Shown piece by piece: positions 26,022 through 38,496 of a stretch of 64,000 bases of DNA. Origin of the DNA: Delftia tsuruhatensis. Lineage in GTDB: Bacteria > Pseudomonadota > Gammaproteobacteria > Burkholderiales > Burkholderiaceae_C. Numbering within the stretch: the first letter of the stretch is position 1; every line of letters begins with the position of its first letter. Position numbers and translations under genes: made by a program. The notes under the pieces were generated by a model that had not been told where the DNA came from, made no database searches, and saw only the letters and a program-made list of their open reading frames with translations. The stretch covers positions 5,604,001 to 5,668,000 of the forward strand of contig NZ_LR813084.1 in the NCBI RefSeq assembly GCF_903815225.1, given 5' to 3'.

Positions 26022-26543
26022 TCAGGCGGTGAAGATGTCTTCAACCGACTTGCCGCGCTTGGCTGCCACTTCCGCGGGGGTCGTGGAGTTCTTCAGAGCG
26101 TCAAAAGTCGCGCGGACCATGTTGTAGGGATTCGACGAGCCATGGCTCTTGGCCACGATGTCGGTGATGCCCAGCACTTCGAAGACGGCACGCATCGGGC
26201 CGCCAGCGATGATGCCGGTACCCTTGGGAGCGGGGTTCAGCATCACGGATGCTGCGCCATGCTGGCCCATCACGGTGTGATGGATCGAGCCGTTCTTCAG
26301 GGACACCTTGATCATGTTGCGACGGGACTCTTCCATCGCCTTTTGCACGGCGGCAGGCACTTCCTTGGACTTGCCCTTGCCCATGCCAACGCGGCCATCG
26401 CCGTCGCCAACCACGGTCAGTGCAGCGAAGCCGAGGATACGACCGCCCTTCACGACCTTGGTGACGCGGTTCACCGCGATCATTTTTTCGCGCAGACCGT
26501 CGTCACGACCTTCGTCTTGCACCTTGGGAGAAAACTTTGCCAT
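26022..26543 (-). CDS. rpsE: 30S ribosomal protein S5
   Basis: S5 (173 residues) lines the mRNA entry channel and affects decoding fidelity. The double-stranded-RNA-binding-like N-terminal domain includes VNRVTKVVKGGRILGFAAL near residue 25, the site of spectinomycin-resistance changes in other bacteria. The sequence there looks wild type. Confidence 0.99.
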   Translation of the reverse strand: MAKFSPKVQDEGRDDGLREKMIAVNRVTKVVKGGRILGFAALTVVGDGDGRVGMGKGKSKEVPAAVQKAMEESRRNMIKVSLKNGSIHHTVMGQHGAASVMLNPAPKGTGIIAGGPMRAVFEVLGITDIVAKSHGSSNPYNMVRATFDALKNSTTPAEVAAKRGKSVEDIFTA

Positions 26544-26558
26544 TTCTATCCGCTCCGC

Positions 26559-26924
26559 TTAGAACTGCAGGCCCGCTTCACGAGCGGCTTCTGCCAAAGC
26601 CTTCACGCGGCCGTGGTATGCGAAACCAGCGCGATCGAAAGCCACTTTCTCCACGCCGGCAGCCTTGGCCTTCTCGGCAATGCGCTTGCCGATCAGCGTG
26701 GCGGCAGCCACGTTGCCACCCTTGCCGATGGCGCCCAGCTGGGTGCGCACTTCGGCTTCGGCAGTGGAAGCAGAAGCCAGCACCTTGGTGCCATCTTCCG
26801 ACACCACGCTGGCGTAGATGTGGAGGTTCGTACGGTTCACGCTCAGACGCGCCACGCCTTGCTGTGCAATGCGGATACGGGTCTGGCGGGCACGACGCAG
26901 ACGCTGCTCTTTCTTGGTCAACAT
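26559..26924 (-). CDS. rplR: 50S ribosomal protein L18
   Basis: L18 (121 residues) binds 5S rRNA with L5. RLSVNRTNLHIYASVV near residue 28 and FDRAGFAYHGRVKALAEAAR near 100 are family hallmarks. It follows rplF by 11 bp. Confidence 0.99.
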   Translation of the reverse strand: MLTKKEQRLRRARQTRIRIAQQGVARLSVNRTNLHIYASVVSEDGTKVLASASTAEAEVRTQLGAIGKGGNVAAATLIGKRIAEKAKAAGVEKVAFDRAGFAYHGRVKALAEAAREAGLQF

Positions 26925-26935
26925 AATGCAGCTCC

Positions 26936-27469
26936 TTACTTCTTCTTGGTCTCTTTGATCACGACCTTCTCATCCGAGTAACGGATGCCCTTGCCCTTGT
27001 AGGGCTCGGGGGGACGAACGGCACGGATCTCAGCAGCCAGTTGGCCAACGACCTGGCGGTCGGCACCCTTGACCACGATTTCCGTGGGGGTCGGGGTGGC
27101 GACGGTGATGCCGGCCGGCATTTCGAAGTTCACCGGGTGCGAGAAGCCGATCGCGAGGTTCAGCTTGTTGCCCGAGGCGGCGGCCTTGAAGCCCACGCCG
27201 ACCAGCGACAGCTTCTTCTCGAAGCCCTTGCTCACGCCCACCACCATGTTGTTCACCAGCTGACGCATGGTGCCGCTCATGGCGTTGGCTTCGCGCGAGT
27301 CGTTGACGGGCTCGAAAGACAGCTTGCCTTCGTTGTTGGAGATCTTCACCAGCACGTTCTGGGCCAGCGACAGCGAACCGCCGGTACCCTTCACGTTGAT
27401 CTGGTCAGCCTTGATGGACACATCCACGCCTGCGGGGATGGCCACGGGAGTCTTTGCTACGCGAGACAT
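26936..27469 (-). CDS. rplF: 50S ribosomal protein L6
   Basis: L6 (177 residues) has two related RNA-binding domains and sits near the sarcin-ricin loop. The C-terminal signature PEPYKGKGIRY is near residue 155, and the tail is Lys-rich. Confidence 0.99.
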   Translation of the reverse strand: MSRVAKTPVAIPAGVDVSIKADQINVKGTGGSLSLAQNVLVKISNNEGKLSFEPVNDSREANAMSGTMRQLVNNMVVGVSKGFEKKLSLVGVGFKAAASGNKLNLAIGFSHPVNFEMPAGITVATPTPTEIVVKGADRQVVGQLAAEIRAVRPPEPYKGKGIRYSDEKVVIKETKKK

Positions 27470-27491
27470 TTCAGTATTTCTCCTTAATGTC

Positions 27492-27887
27492 TTAGGCCAC
27501 GTAGCACAGCACTTCGCCGCCCACGCCGGTAGCGCGTGCCTTGCGATCCGTCATCACGCCCTTGGGAGTGGTGACGATGGCCACGCCCAGGCCGTTCATG
27601 ACCTGGGGGATTGCGTCGCGGCCCTTGTACACGCGCAGGCCGGGACGGCTCACGCGCTCGATGCGCTCGATCACCGGACGGCCGGCGTAGTACTTCAGGG
27701 TAATTTCGAGTTCGGACTTGCCAGCGTCGGTCTTCACCTGGAAGCCGTCGATGTAGCCTTCATCCTTCAGCACCTGGGCGATGGCAACCTTGACCTTGGA
27801 GGAAGGAGCCGACACGGTGGCCTTGGAGACCATTTGTGCGTTGCGGATGCGGGTCAGCAAGTCAGCGATGGGATCACTCATGCTCAT
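27492..27887 (-). CDS. rpsH: 30S ribosomal protein S8
   Basis: S8 (131 residues) is a primary 16S binder; in E. coli it represses the spc operon by binding an L5 mRNA site. PIADLLTRIRNAQ near residue 6 and the C-terminal KARATGVGGEVLCYVA are standard. Confidence 0.99.
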   Translation of the reverse strand: MSMSDPIADLLTRIRNAQMVSKATVSAPSSKVKVAIAQVLKDEGYIDGFQVKTDAGKSELEITLKYYAGRPVIERIERVSRPGLRVYKGRDAIPQVMNGLGVAIVTTPKGVMTDRKARATGVGGEVLCYVA

Positions 27888-27907
27888 GTTTAATCTCTCC
27901 TGCTTGC

Positions 27908-28213
27908 TTACCAGCTGGCCTTGGTGACACCGGGGATGTCGCCGGCGAAGGCCAGTTCACGGATCTTGGCGCGGCCCAGACCGAATTGACGGAAGGTGCC
28001 ACGGGGACGACCCGTGATCTCGCAGCGGTTGCGCTGGCGAGTGGGGTTCGCGTTACGGGGCAGCTTTTGCAGGCCCAGGCGAGCGGCTTCGCGCTCTTCG
28101 TCGCTGCGCTTTGCGTCAGCGGCGATCGCCTTCAGTTCTGCGTACTTGGCAGCGTACTTGGCTGCCAGCTTTTCGCGCTTCAGTTCGCGCTGAATCAATG
28201 CAACTTTAGCCAT
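27908..28213 (-). CDS. rpsN: 30S ribosomal protein S14 (zinc-free form)
   Basis: The 101-residue protein is the long C-minus S14 form, as in E. coli, with NANPTRQRNRCEITGRPRG near residue 54 and no CxxC pairs. The ATG at 28213 gives MAKVALIQ; longer upstream reading would run into rplE. Only 8 bp separate it from rplE. Confidence 0.99.
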   Translation of the reverse strand: MAKVALIQRELKREKLAAKYAAKYAELKAIAADAKRSDEEREAARLGLQKLPRNANPTRQRNRCEITGRPRGTFRQFGLGRAKIRELAFAGDIPGVTKASW

Positions 28214-28221
28214 GCGCCACC

Positions 28222-28761
28222 TCAGTTCTTGAAGGGGAAACGGAAAGCGGCGAGCAGTGCCTTGCACTCGTCGTCGGTCTTTGCCGTGGTCGTGATGCTG
28301 ATGTTCAGACCACGCAGAGCGTCCACCTTGTCGTACTCGATTTCGGGGAAGATGATCTGTTCCTTGACGCCGACGTTGTAGTTGCCGCGACCGTCGAACG
28401 AACGGCCGGAGATACCACGGAAGTCACGCACGCGGGGCAGAGCCACGGTGACGAAACGGTCCAGGAATTCGTACATCTGAACGCCGCGCAGGGTCACCAT
28501 GCAGCCGATGGCCTGGCCTTCACGGATCTTGAAGCCGGCGATAGCCTTCTTGGCCTTGGTCACCACGGGCTTCTGACCAGCGATCTTGGTCAGGTCGGCC
28601 ACGGCGTTGTCCATCACCTTCTTGTCGGCCACGGCTTCGCTCACACCCATGTTCAGGGTGATCTTGGTCAGGCGGGGCACTTCCATGGTGGAGGTGTAGC
28701 CGAACTTTTCCTTGAGTTCAGCCGCGATCTTTTCGCGATACAGTTTTTGCAGTCGTGCCAT
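28222..28761 (-). CDS. rplE: 50S ribosomal protein L5
   Basis: L5 (179 residues) carries 5S rRNA into the large subunit and touches P-site tRNA. LTKITLNMGVSEAVADK near residue 30 and the FPEIEYDKVDALRGLNI region near 138 identify it. Confidence 0.99.
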   Translation of the reverse strand: MARLQKLYREKIAAELKEKFGYTSTMEVPRLTKITLNMGVSEAVADKKVMDNAVADLTKIAGQKPVVTKAKKAIAGFKIREGQAIGCMVTLRGVQMYEFLDRFVTVALPRVRDFRGISGRSFDGRGNYNVGVKEQIIFPEIEYDKVDALRGLNISITTTAKTDDECKALLAAFRFPFKN

Positions 28762-28771
28762 GTGTTACCCC

Positions 28772-29092
28772 TTAGGCCGCCTTGATTTCGGCGCCGTTGG
28801 ACTTGAACACGCGAACGCGCGTGCCGTCGGCTTGCACCTTGATGCCCACGCGATCGGCCTTGCCGGTCGCTGCATTGAAGATGGCCACGTTGGACTGGTG
28901 GATGGGCATGGCCTTTTCCACGATGCCGCCGGTGGTGCCCTTCATGGGGTTCGGCTTGACGTGCTTCTTCACCAGGTTGATGCCTTCGATCAACAGGTGG
29001 GAGTCGTCCTTGCGTGCCGAGACCACGCCTTGCTTGCCCTTGTCACGGCCGGTCAGCACGATGACTTGGTCGCCCTTGCGAATCTTGTTCAT
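28772..29092 (-). CDS. rplX: 50S ribosomal protein L24
   Basis: L24 (106 residues) is an assembly initiator with an N-terminal KOW motif (GDQVIVLTGRDKGKQG, residues 6-21). It lies 10 bp after rplN. Confidence 0.99.
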   Translation of the reverse strand: MNKIRKGDQVIVLTGRDKGKQGVVSARKDDSHLLIEGINLVKKHVKPNPMKGTTGGIVEKAMPIHQSNVAIFNAATGKADRVGIKVQADGTRVRVFKSNGAEIKAA

Positions 29093-29102
29093 GGTGCTTC
29101 CT

Positions 29103-29471
29103 TTAGAGAACTTCAGGTGCCAGGGACACGATCTTCATGAACTTTTCGGTACGCAGTTCACGGGTCACGGGGCCGAAGATGCGGGTGCCGATAGGCTCCA
29201 GCTTGGCGTTCAGCAGAACGGCGGCATTGCCGTCGAACTTGACGAGCGAGCCATCGGCGCGGCGAATACCCTTCGCCGTGCGGACCACCACTGCGCTGTA
29301 GACCTCGCCCTTCTTGACGCGGCCACGCGGAGCAGCTTCCTTGATGCTCACCTTGATGATGTCGCCCACACTCGCATAGCGACGATGAGAACCGCCCAGC
29401 ACCTTGATGCACTGAACAGACTTCGCGCCGGTGTTGTCGGCAACCTCTAACCGAGATTCTGTTTGGATCAT
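29103..29471 (-). CDS. rplN: 50S ribosomal protein L14
   Basis: L14 (122 residues) sits at the subunit interface. MIQTESRLEVADNTGAK and the following RGRVKKGEVYSAVVVR are diagnostic. It is the first ribosomal gene of this cluster: rpsQ, which normally precedes it, is missing. A promoter-like sequence lies 160 bp upstream. Its ATG overlaps the stop of a 53-codon leader reading frame. Confidence 0.99.
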   Translation of the reverse strand: MIQTESRLEVADNTGAKSVQCIKVLGGSHRRYASVGDIIKVSIKEAAPRGRVKKGEVYSAVVVRTAKGIRRADGSLVKFDGNAAVLLNAKLEPIGTRIFGPVTRELRTEKFMKIVSLAPEVL

Positions 29472-29629
29472 TTCAATATTCCCAACTTGCTCCAGCAAAC
29501 ACTCGACAGCCCCAGAGTCTTCTCAAGGGCCGCGAGCAGCCAGTCAGTCTTGGGCCCGTCGTCCACGCCGAAAACCATTTCTCGGCGCTTCCACTGGGCA
29601 GATAACTTCACGATTTTCACGTGAAGCAT
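29468..29629 (-). CDS. Possible 53-aa leader ORF coupled to rplN
   Basis: An open frame of 53 codons ends in TGA overlapping the rplN ATG (ATGA). The ATG at 29629 lies only 4 nt after the -10 element, so it may not be transcribed. An internal ATG at codon 18 has GGAAG about 10 nt upstream and would give 36 residues (MVFGVDDGPKTDWLLAALEK and onward). I recognise no homologue. It could be a leader peptide that couples translation into rplN, or a chance frame. Confidence 0.3.
   Translation of the reverse strand: MLHVKIVKLSAQWKRREMVFGVDDGPKTDWLLAALEKTLGLSSVCWSKLGILK
29606..29626 (-). promoter_or_regulatory. 5'-end hairpin of the spc transcript
   Basis: CTTCACG/CGTGAAG arms with a 7-nt loop begin at the predicted transcription start. 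Such a hairpin could stabilise the mRNA or be part of ribosomal-protein feedback. Confidence 0.4.
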
Positions 29630-29632
29630 GGG

Positions 29633-29661
29633 ATTGTCCCAGAAAATCCTTTGCGCGTCAA
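29633..29661 (-). promoter_or_regulatory. Sigma70-like promoter of the rplN (spc) operon
   Basis: On the minus strand TTGACG is followed by exactly 17 bp and GACAAT: 5 of 6 matches at -35, and GACAAT shares ACAAT-like bases with TATAAT. It is the best promoter-like sequence between the last upstream terminator and rplN. Predicted start is near 29626. Confidence 0.8.
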
Positions 29662-29777
29662 ACCCTTAGCAGCTTTCCCTACCCCTGGCCACGAGCGTTG
29701 CGCGCCCCCCACAGGATCGCCACCTCTTCAGGGGCTTCCAGGGCCAGCCGGTCGGCTGCCGCATGCTGGCCGCACAT

Positions 29778-29803
29778 AAAAAAACCGAGCCACGCGGGCT
29801 CGG
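29778..29803 (-). terminator. Strong intrinsic terminator with no assigned gene
   Basis: On the minus strand CCGAGCC-CGCGT-GGCTCGG is followed by seven T. It lies between glpD, which has its own terminator, and the rplN promoter. It must therefore end some other transcript or shield the spc promoter from readthrough. Confidence 0.9.
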
Positions 29804-30060
29804 CAAAGGGTGGCAGACTCAACGCAATCGTTGGCGGTGGACGCAGGAAGCTGCCGCCCCGCCACAACACCGTGATGCAGACACCGCGAAGGCCCCGAAG
29901 GACCGTCGCCCCGGACTCGGGCAGAGCCCTCGCCCGACGGAAAACGGACTTGCAAGCGCTTTCCTCATCGTTCTCCCCCCTCATCAGCCTTGGAGTGGCT
30001 GTTATCCGAAGGGATCCGCAAGGGATCCAGACCCGATTTTGATACATAAAAACAATCGAT
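29804..30060 (-). ncRNA. Candidate small RNA or small-gene transcript ending at an orphan terminator
   Basis: About 250 bp lie between the glpD terminator and the orphan terminator. The upstream end is strikingly AT-rich for this genome and contains three copies of TTTTGATA/TTTTGACA (plus strand). A short tandem repeat of GGATCCCTTG/C follows on the minus strand. A reading frame with GGGGGAGAAC before its ATG (about 29975) encodes a Cys/Arg/Ser-rich peptide that does not look like a normal protein. I favour an RNA; no known family is recognised. Confidence 0.3.
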
Positions 30061-30111
30061 GACAAGTTTTGATAAATTTTGACAAACAAGGCACGCCGCG
30101 ACGCACCATGC

Positions 30112-30140
30112 AAAAGTGCCCTGCAATGCAGGGCACTTTT
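30112..30140 (-). terminator. glpD intrinsic terminator
   Basis: Perfect arms AAAAGTGCCCTGCA/TGCAGGGCACTTTT with a minimal loop lie 38 bp after the glpD stop. The T tract follows on the minus strand, and the structure is symmetric enough to work in both directions. Confidence 0.92.
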
Positions 30141-30177
30141 GCAACGAAGCCAGCCGTCGGCGGCGGTTGCAGCCGTC

Positions 30178-31767
30178 TCAGGCCGGCAGGTATTGGCTCG
30201 CCAGCGCCATGAAGCTTGCAAGTGCGGCGTCCTGCCCCAGTTCCTCCTGGAGAATGGCCGCCACGCGCGGCGCCACCTCGGACGCCTTGCGCGCATCGAG
30301 GAACAGCAGGCGGCTGCGGCGCGCGAGCACGTCCTCCACCGTTCGCGCATATTCGAAGCGCGCGGCGAAACGCACCATGGCCTCGCTCAGGCCGTCCGCC
30401 AGCCATTCCTCGGCACCCGGCAGCGCAGCGACGGCCGCCGCCTCCGTGCCATACGAGTGCAAGCCCTGCACCTGGCTCATGCGGTGATGGACGGCAGACT
30501 CGGCCGGCGCACCCGCCAGAGGCAGGTGCACGGTGACGCCGCCCGGGCGGTGCGGCAGGCGGCCGATGGCGAAGCATTCGGACAGCACGTCCTCGGCCAT
30601 GGCGCGGTAGGTGGTCCACTTGCCGCCGGTGACGGTGACCAGGCCGGTGCGGCTGGACATGACCGTGTGCTCGCGGCTGATCTTCTTGGTGTTCTCGCCG
30701 TCGTCGTCCTGCGGCTTGACCAGCGGGCGCAGGCCCACCCACATGCTGCGCACATCGGCCAGCGTGGGCTGGCGCGTGAGGTAGCGGCCGGCCTCGGTGA
30801 GGATGAAGTCCAGTTCCTCGGCAAATGGCAGCGGTTCGCGCGCCAGGTCGTTGCGCGGCGTGTCGGTGGTCCCCAGGATGACCTTGCCCAGCCAGGGAAC
30901 GGCGAACAACACGCGACCATCGGCCGTCTTGGGAACGAGCAGCGCATGGTCGCCGGGCAGGAAATCGCGGTCCACGACCACGTGCACGCCCTGGCTGGGC
31001 GCGACCATGGGCTTGACGGGACGGCCCTGGGCCTCGGCATCCTGCTGGCGGAACAGGTCCACCCAGGGGCCGGTGGCGTTGACCACGCACCTGGCGCGCA
31101 GCGTGAAGCGGTTGCCGGTCTCGCTGTCCTCGCAGACCAGGCCGGCCACCTTGCCGTCCTCGTGCAGCAGTTCCCGGGCCGGGCAGTAGTTGACCAGCAA
31201 CGCGCCCCTGGCGGCCGCCGTGCGCGCCAGCGCCAGCGCCAGGCGCGCATCGTCGAACTGGCCGTCCCAGTACTTCACGCCGCCCTTGAGGCCTTGCTGG
31301 CGCACGGTAGGCAGGCACTTGACGGTGCTGGAGCGGGAGAGGAATTCGGTGGCGCCCAGGCCGGCCTTGCCGGCCAGCGCGTCGTACATCTTCAGGCCCA
31401 CGCCGTAGAACGGCGTGTCCAGCAGGCGGTAGGACGGCATCACGAAGGCCAGCGGCTGGGCCAGATGGGGCGCGTTGTGCAACAGCGTGGTGCGCTCGTG
31501 CAGGGCTTCACGCACCAGCGCGATGTTGCCCTGGGCCAGATAGCGCACGCCGCCGTGGACCAGCTTGGTGGCACGCGAGGACGTGCCCTTGGCAAAGTCA
31601 TGCGACTCCACCAGCACCACCTTGAAACCGCGCGCCGCAGCGTCCAGGGCCACACCCAGCCCGGTGGCGCCCCCGCCGATGATGGCCAGGTCAAAGGTTT
31701 CGGGCTGGGCCAGGCGTTCCAGCAGGGCAGCGCGGCCGGTGGGCAAAGGGGAAGCAGCGAGGGACAT
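30178..31767 (-). CDS. glpD: Aerobic glycerol-3-phosphate dehydrogenase
   Basis: GlpD is a membrane-associated FAD enzyme that oxidises sn-glycerol-3-phosphate to dihydroxyacetone phosphate and passes electrons to ubiquinone. The 529-residue protein has the FAD dinucleotide motif DLAIIGGGATGLG near residue 26. GTSSRATKLVHGGVRYL near 61, GTTDTPRNDL near 300 and GGKWTTYRAMAED near 368 are family signatures. It ends the glycerol gene cluster, downstream of the importer, so imported glycerol phosphorylated by GlpK is oxidised here. Confidence 0.97.
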   Translation of the reverse strand: MSLAASPLPTGRAALLERLAQPETFDLAIIGGGATGLGVALDAAARGFKVVLVESHDFAKGTSSRATKLVHGGVRYLAQGNIALVREALHERTTLLHNAPHLAQPLAFVMPSYRLLDTPFYGVGLKMYDALAGKAGLGATEFLSRSSTVKCLPTVRQQGLKGGVKYWDGQFDDARLALALARTAAARGALLVNYCPARELLHEDGKVAGLVCEDSETGNRFTLRARCVVNATGPWVDLFRQQDAEAQGRPVKPMVAPSQGVHVVVDRDFLPGDHALLVPKTADGRVLFAVPWLGKVILGTTDTPRNDLAREPLPFAEELDFILTEAGRYLTRQPTLADVRSMWVGLRPLVKPQDDDGENTKKISREHTVMSSRTGLVTVTGGKWTTYRAMAEDVLSECFAIGRLPHRPGGVTVHLPLAGAPAESAVHHRMSQVQGLHSYGTEAAAVAALPGAEEWLADGLSEAMVRFAARFEYARTVEDVLARRSRLLFLDARKASEVAPRVAAILQEELGQDAALASFMALASQYLPA

Positions 31768-32128
31768 GGATCTTCGACGGAGGAGATGGAACCTAAGTTA
31801 ACAGGGCGCCATGTAGCCGCCATGTCAGCACCCGGTACGCCACGCCTGCGCCCAATGCGAAGGGGACGGAATCGGGTTTTCCGCTATTTTCGCTCGTTTT
31901 TGTATTTTTTTCTTCGCTATCTTTCGTTTCGTGTTTTTGGCGACCCAGGACGCCCAACGATGGACTGTGGTGCCAGCGCAGGGTATTGCGCCCAAAGCCG
32001 ACGCGGCCCAACTCAGGGACGCCGAGCAAGAGCCGCCTCGCGGCGAGGGCGTCGCCGGCTGCCCGTACGCCCCCCTCCCCCGCGAAGCGGGTAGAGAGGG
32101 GGAAGGCGCGCAAGCGCCTCAGGGGGTG
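31768..32128. other. glpV-glpD spacer: AT-rich possible operator plus gene-end repeat
   Basis: There is no gene in this 361-bp gap. Its left half (about 31877-31940) is AT-rich. It contains a direct repeat of CGCTAT followed by TTTCG-type half-sites, 33 bp apart, suited to a DeoR-family regulator. Its right half is repeat copy R1. A glpD-specific promoter is likely here, but no unambiguous -35/-10 could be chosen. Confidence 0.5.
31877..31940. promoter_or_regulatory. Candidate GlpR (DeoR-family) operator region before glpD
   Basis: Two copies of a CGCTAT(C)TTTCG core, each preceded by TTTTC or TTCTT, lie 33 bp (about three helical turns) apart. A similar TTCTTCGTTTT occurs in the glpS-glpR gap near 38661. 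DeoR-family repressors often bind such direct T-rich/TTCG repeats. Confidence 0.35.

Positions 32129-32129
<1 letters not shown>
32004..32129 (-). repeat. Gene-end repeat copy R1 (after glpV)
   Basis: Read on the minus strand, the element begins CACCCCCTGAGGCGC right at the glpV stop. It contains CCCCCTCT..CGCTTCGCGGGGGAGGGGG and GGGCAGCCGGCGAC, and ends near GAGTTGGGCC. Three more copies (R2-R4) share this order. Confidence 0.85.
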
Positions 32130-33862
<1,733 letters not shown>

Positions 33863-33988
33863 CTGCCGTCTCCTAGATTCTTGCTGTCTCCCCGACCTGC
33901 ACATGCACCAGCGGGCCCCGGGGGAGCGTCGGGCCCGGCTGTTGAGAAAAGCTTCAAATATTCATGGCGCTGCGCATAGAGCAGGCAT

Positions 33989-34122
33989 GTCCCAAGCGAG
34001 GGGCAGCGAGCAAGGGCCTGAGCCGGCCGCGCCGTCCCGCAGCGAGGCTGTCGTTCCCCTCCCGCGAAGCGAGAGAGGGCGCCGTGCAACGGGGGAAGGC
34101 GCGCAGCGACTCAGGGGGTGCG
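33989..34122 (-). repeat. Gene-end repeat copy R2 (after glpU)
   Basis: On the minus strand it starts CACCCCCTGAGTCGC a few bases after the glpU stop. It shares CGCTTCGCGGGAGGGG with the other copies, with an extra short insertion (GTTGCACGGCG) in the C-rich arm. Confidence 0.8.
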
Positions 34123-34127
34123 TCATT

Positions 34128-34436
34128 TCAGCCCTTGCGCATGACCAGGGCCAGGACCAGCATGGACAGCACGAAGCTGATCCACACCGAGGGCTCCGCC
34201 TCCAGCGAGAACCACTGCGCCATCCTCTCGCCCAGGCCCACCCAGGCCAGATTCACATAGGCTGCCAGCAGCAGCCCGATGAACAGCCGGTCCCCGCGCG
34301 TCGTCGCCATCGGCAGCCAGCCCTTGCGCAGTACCGTGGGACTGCGCAGCTCCCACAGCGTCATACCCACCAGCATCAGCACGATGCAGCTGAAGAACAC
34401 CGCCACCGGCAGCGTCCAGGCCATCCAGGAAAACAT
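34128..34436 (-). CDS. glpU: Small integral membrane protein of the glycerol transporter (GlpU/DUF2160)
   Basis: This 102-residue protein has three hydrophobic segments (about residues 5-28, 50-70 and 82-100). It belongs to the predicted small-membrane-protein family DUF2160, always found with this transporter type. Its role is unknown; an accessory subunit of the permease complex is inferred from context. Confidence 0.82.
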   Translation of the reverse strand: MFSWMAWTLPVAVFFSCIVLMLVGMTLWELRSPTVLRKGWLPMATTRGDRLFIGLLLAAYVNLAWVGLGERMAQWFSLEAEPSVWISFVLSMLVLALVMRKG

Positions 34437-34479
34437 GAGTGAGTCCTTTCAGCAATCCAACGTCAGCGCCACCGAGCTT

Positions 34480-34626
34480 CGAGACTGGCAGAGCCCAACT
34501 CAGAGACACCGAGGAAGGGCCTATGCCGGCCGCGCCGCCCCGCACCGAGGGTGTCGCCGGCTGCCCGTACGCCCCCCTCCCGCGAAGCGAGAGAGGGGGA
34601 AGGCGCGAAGCGACTCAGGGGGAGCC
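34480..34626 (-). repeat. Gene-end repeat copy R3 (after glpQ)
   Basis: On the minus strand, CTCCCCCTGAGTCGC lies just after the glpQ stop. It is followed by the C-rich arm, CGCTTCGCGGGAGGGGGG, GGGCAGCCGGCGACAC and a GAGTTGGGCTCTG end. It is the longest and clearest copy. Confidence 0.85.
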
Positions 34627-34631
34627 ACATG

Positions 34632-37415
<2,784 letters not shown>

Positions 37416-37416
37416 C

Positions 37417-38496
37417 TCAGCGTCCTCCCGGCCGCGCGGGGGCCCGCAGCAGTGCGCCATCCGCGCCGAACACATAGGCCTGTGCCGGGTCCAGGTGCAG
37501 CGTGACTGCGCTGCCCAGCTCCAGGTGGTGCACGCCCGTGACCTGGGCCACCAGTTCGCCCCAGGGCGTGGTCGCATGAACGAAGGTGTCCGAGCCCGAG
37601 ATCTCGGCCAGCTCGACACGGCCGGGCAATGCCAGGTCCGCGGGCCGTGCCTGCAGCCGCAGGGCGCTGGCGCGCAGGCCCAGCGTCAGGCGCTCCATGC
37701 CGGCGGCCTGCGCGCCCAGCGCCGCGGGCAGCCGGGCGCCCCCGGGCAGCTCCAGCCCGCCCTCCACGGCCCGCGCCGCGATCAGGTTCATGGGCGGATC
37801 GCTGAAGGCCCGCGCCACGCGCAGCGAGTTGGGCTGGTGAAAGACTTCGGCCGTAGGCCCGTACTGCAGCAGTTCGCCCTCGTGCAGCACGGCGGTGTAG
37901 CCACCCAGCAGCAGGGCCTCGCCGGGTTCCGTGGTGGCGTAGACCACGGTGGAGTCACCCGTGGCGAACAGCTGGCTCAGTTCCTCGCGCAGTTCCTCGC
38001 GCAGCTTGTAGTCCAGGTTGACCAGGGGCTCGTCCAGCAGCATCAGCGGCGCGCCCTTGGCCAGGGCCCGTGCCAGCGCCACGCGCTGCTGCTGGCCACC
38101 CGACAGCTCGGCCGGCAGGCGGTCCAGGAACATGTCGATGTGCAGCCGCTCGGCCAGGGTGCGCACGCGCTGCGCCACATCCCGGTCGCCGCGCAGCTTC
38201 AGGGGGGAGGCGATGTTGTCCGCCACCGTGAGCGAGGGATAGTTGATGAATTGCTGGTAGACCATGGCCACGTTGCGCTCGCGCACCGGCATGCCGGTCA
38301 CGTCGGTGCCATCGACACGGACCCGCCCCTCCGAGGGCACATCCAGCCCGGCCATGATGCGCATCAGGCTGGTCTTGCCGGCCTGCGTGGCCCCCAGCAG
38401 CACGGTCACCGCGCCGCTTTCCAGTTCCAGATGCATGGGGTGCAGCCAGGTCTGGCCACCCACGCGCTTGCTGATTGCCTCCAACACCAGTTCCAC
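37417..38496 (-). CDS. glpS: Glycerol ABC transporter ATPase (GlpS type), degenerate switch region
   Basis: The 359-residue ATPase has Walker A GATQAGKTS, a standard signature LSGGQQQRVALARAL and Walker B LMLLDEPLVNLD. The switch histidine is missing (YATTEPGEAL). A TOBE-like domain is C-terminal. The GTG at 38496 is chosen for conservation (VELVLEAISKRVG) and GAGGG spacing; an in-frame ATG at 38604 with GGAAAG would add 36 residues. It is the first gene of the importer operon, divergent from glpR. Confidence 0.88.
   Translation of the reverse strand: MELVLEAISKRVGGQTWLHPMHLELESGAVTVLLGATQAGKTSLMRIMAGLDVPSEGRVRVDGTDVTGMPVRERNVAMVYQQFINYPSLTVADNIASPLKLRGDRDVAQRVRTLAERLHIDMFLDRLPAELSGGQQQRVALARALAKGAPLMLLDEPLVNLDYKLREELREELSQLFATGDSTVVYATTEPGEALLLGGYTAVLHEGELLQYGPTAEVFHQPNSLRVARAFSDPPMNLIAARAVEGGLELPGGARLPAALGAQAAGMERLTLGLRASALRLQARPADLALPGRVELAEISGSDTFVHATTPWGELVAQVTGVHHLELGSAVTLHLDPAQAYVFGADGALLRAPARPGGR

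Noticed and set aside
29679..29777. Short frame starting MCGQHAAADRLALEAPEE after the orphan terminator
   Set aside because: Its ATG is inside the terminator T run, so it would not be transcribed with a ribosome-binding site.
29679..30350. Minus-strand open frame of 223 codons running from inside glpD into the spc leader
   Set aside because: It crosses the glpD terminator and the orphan terminator, overlaps glpD in another frame and has no homology-like character; only the region as a possible RNA was kept.
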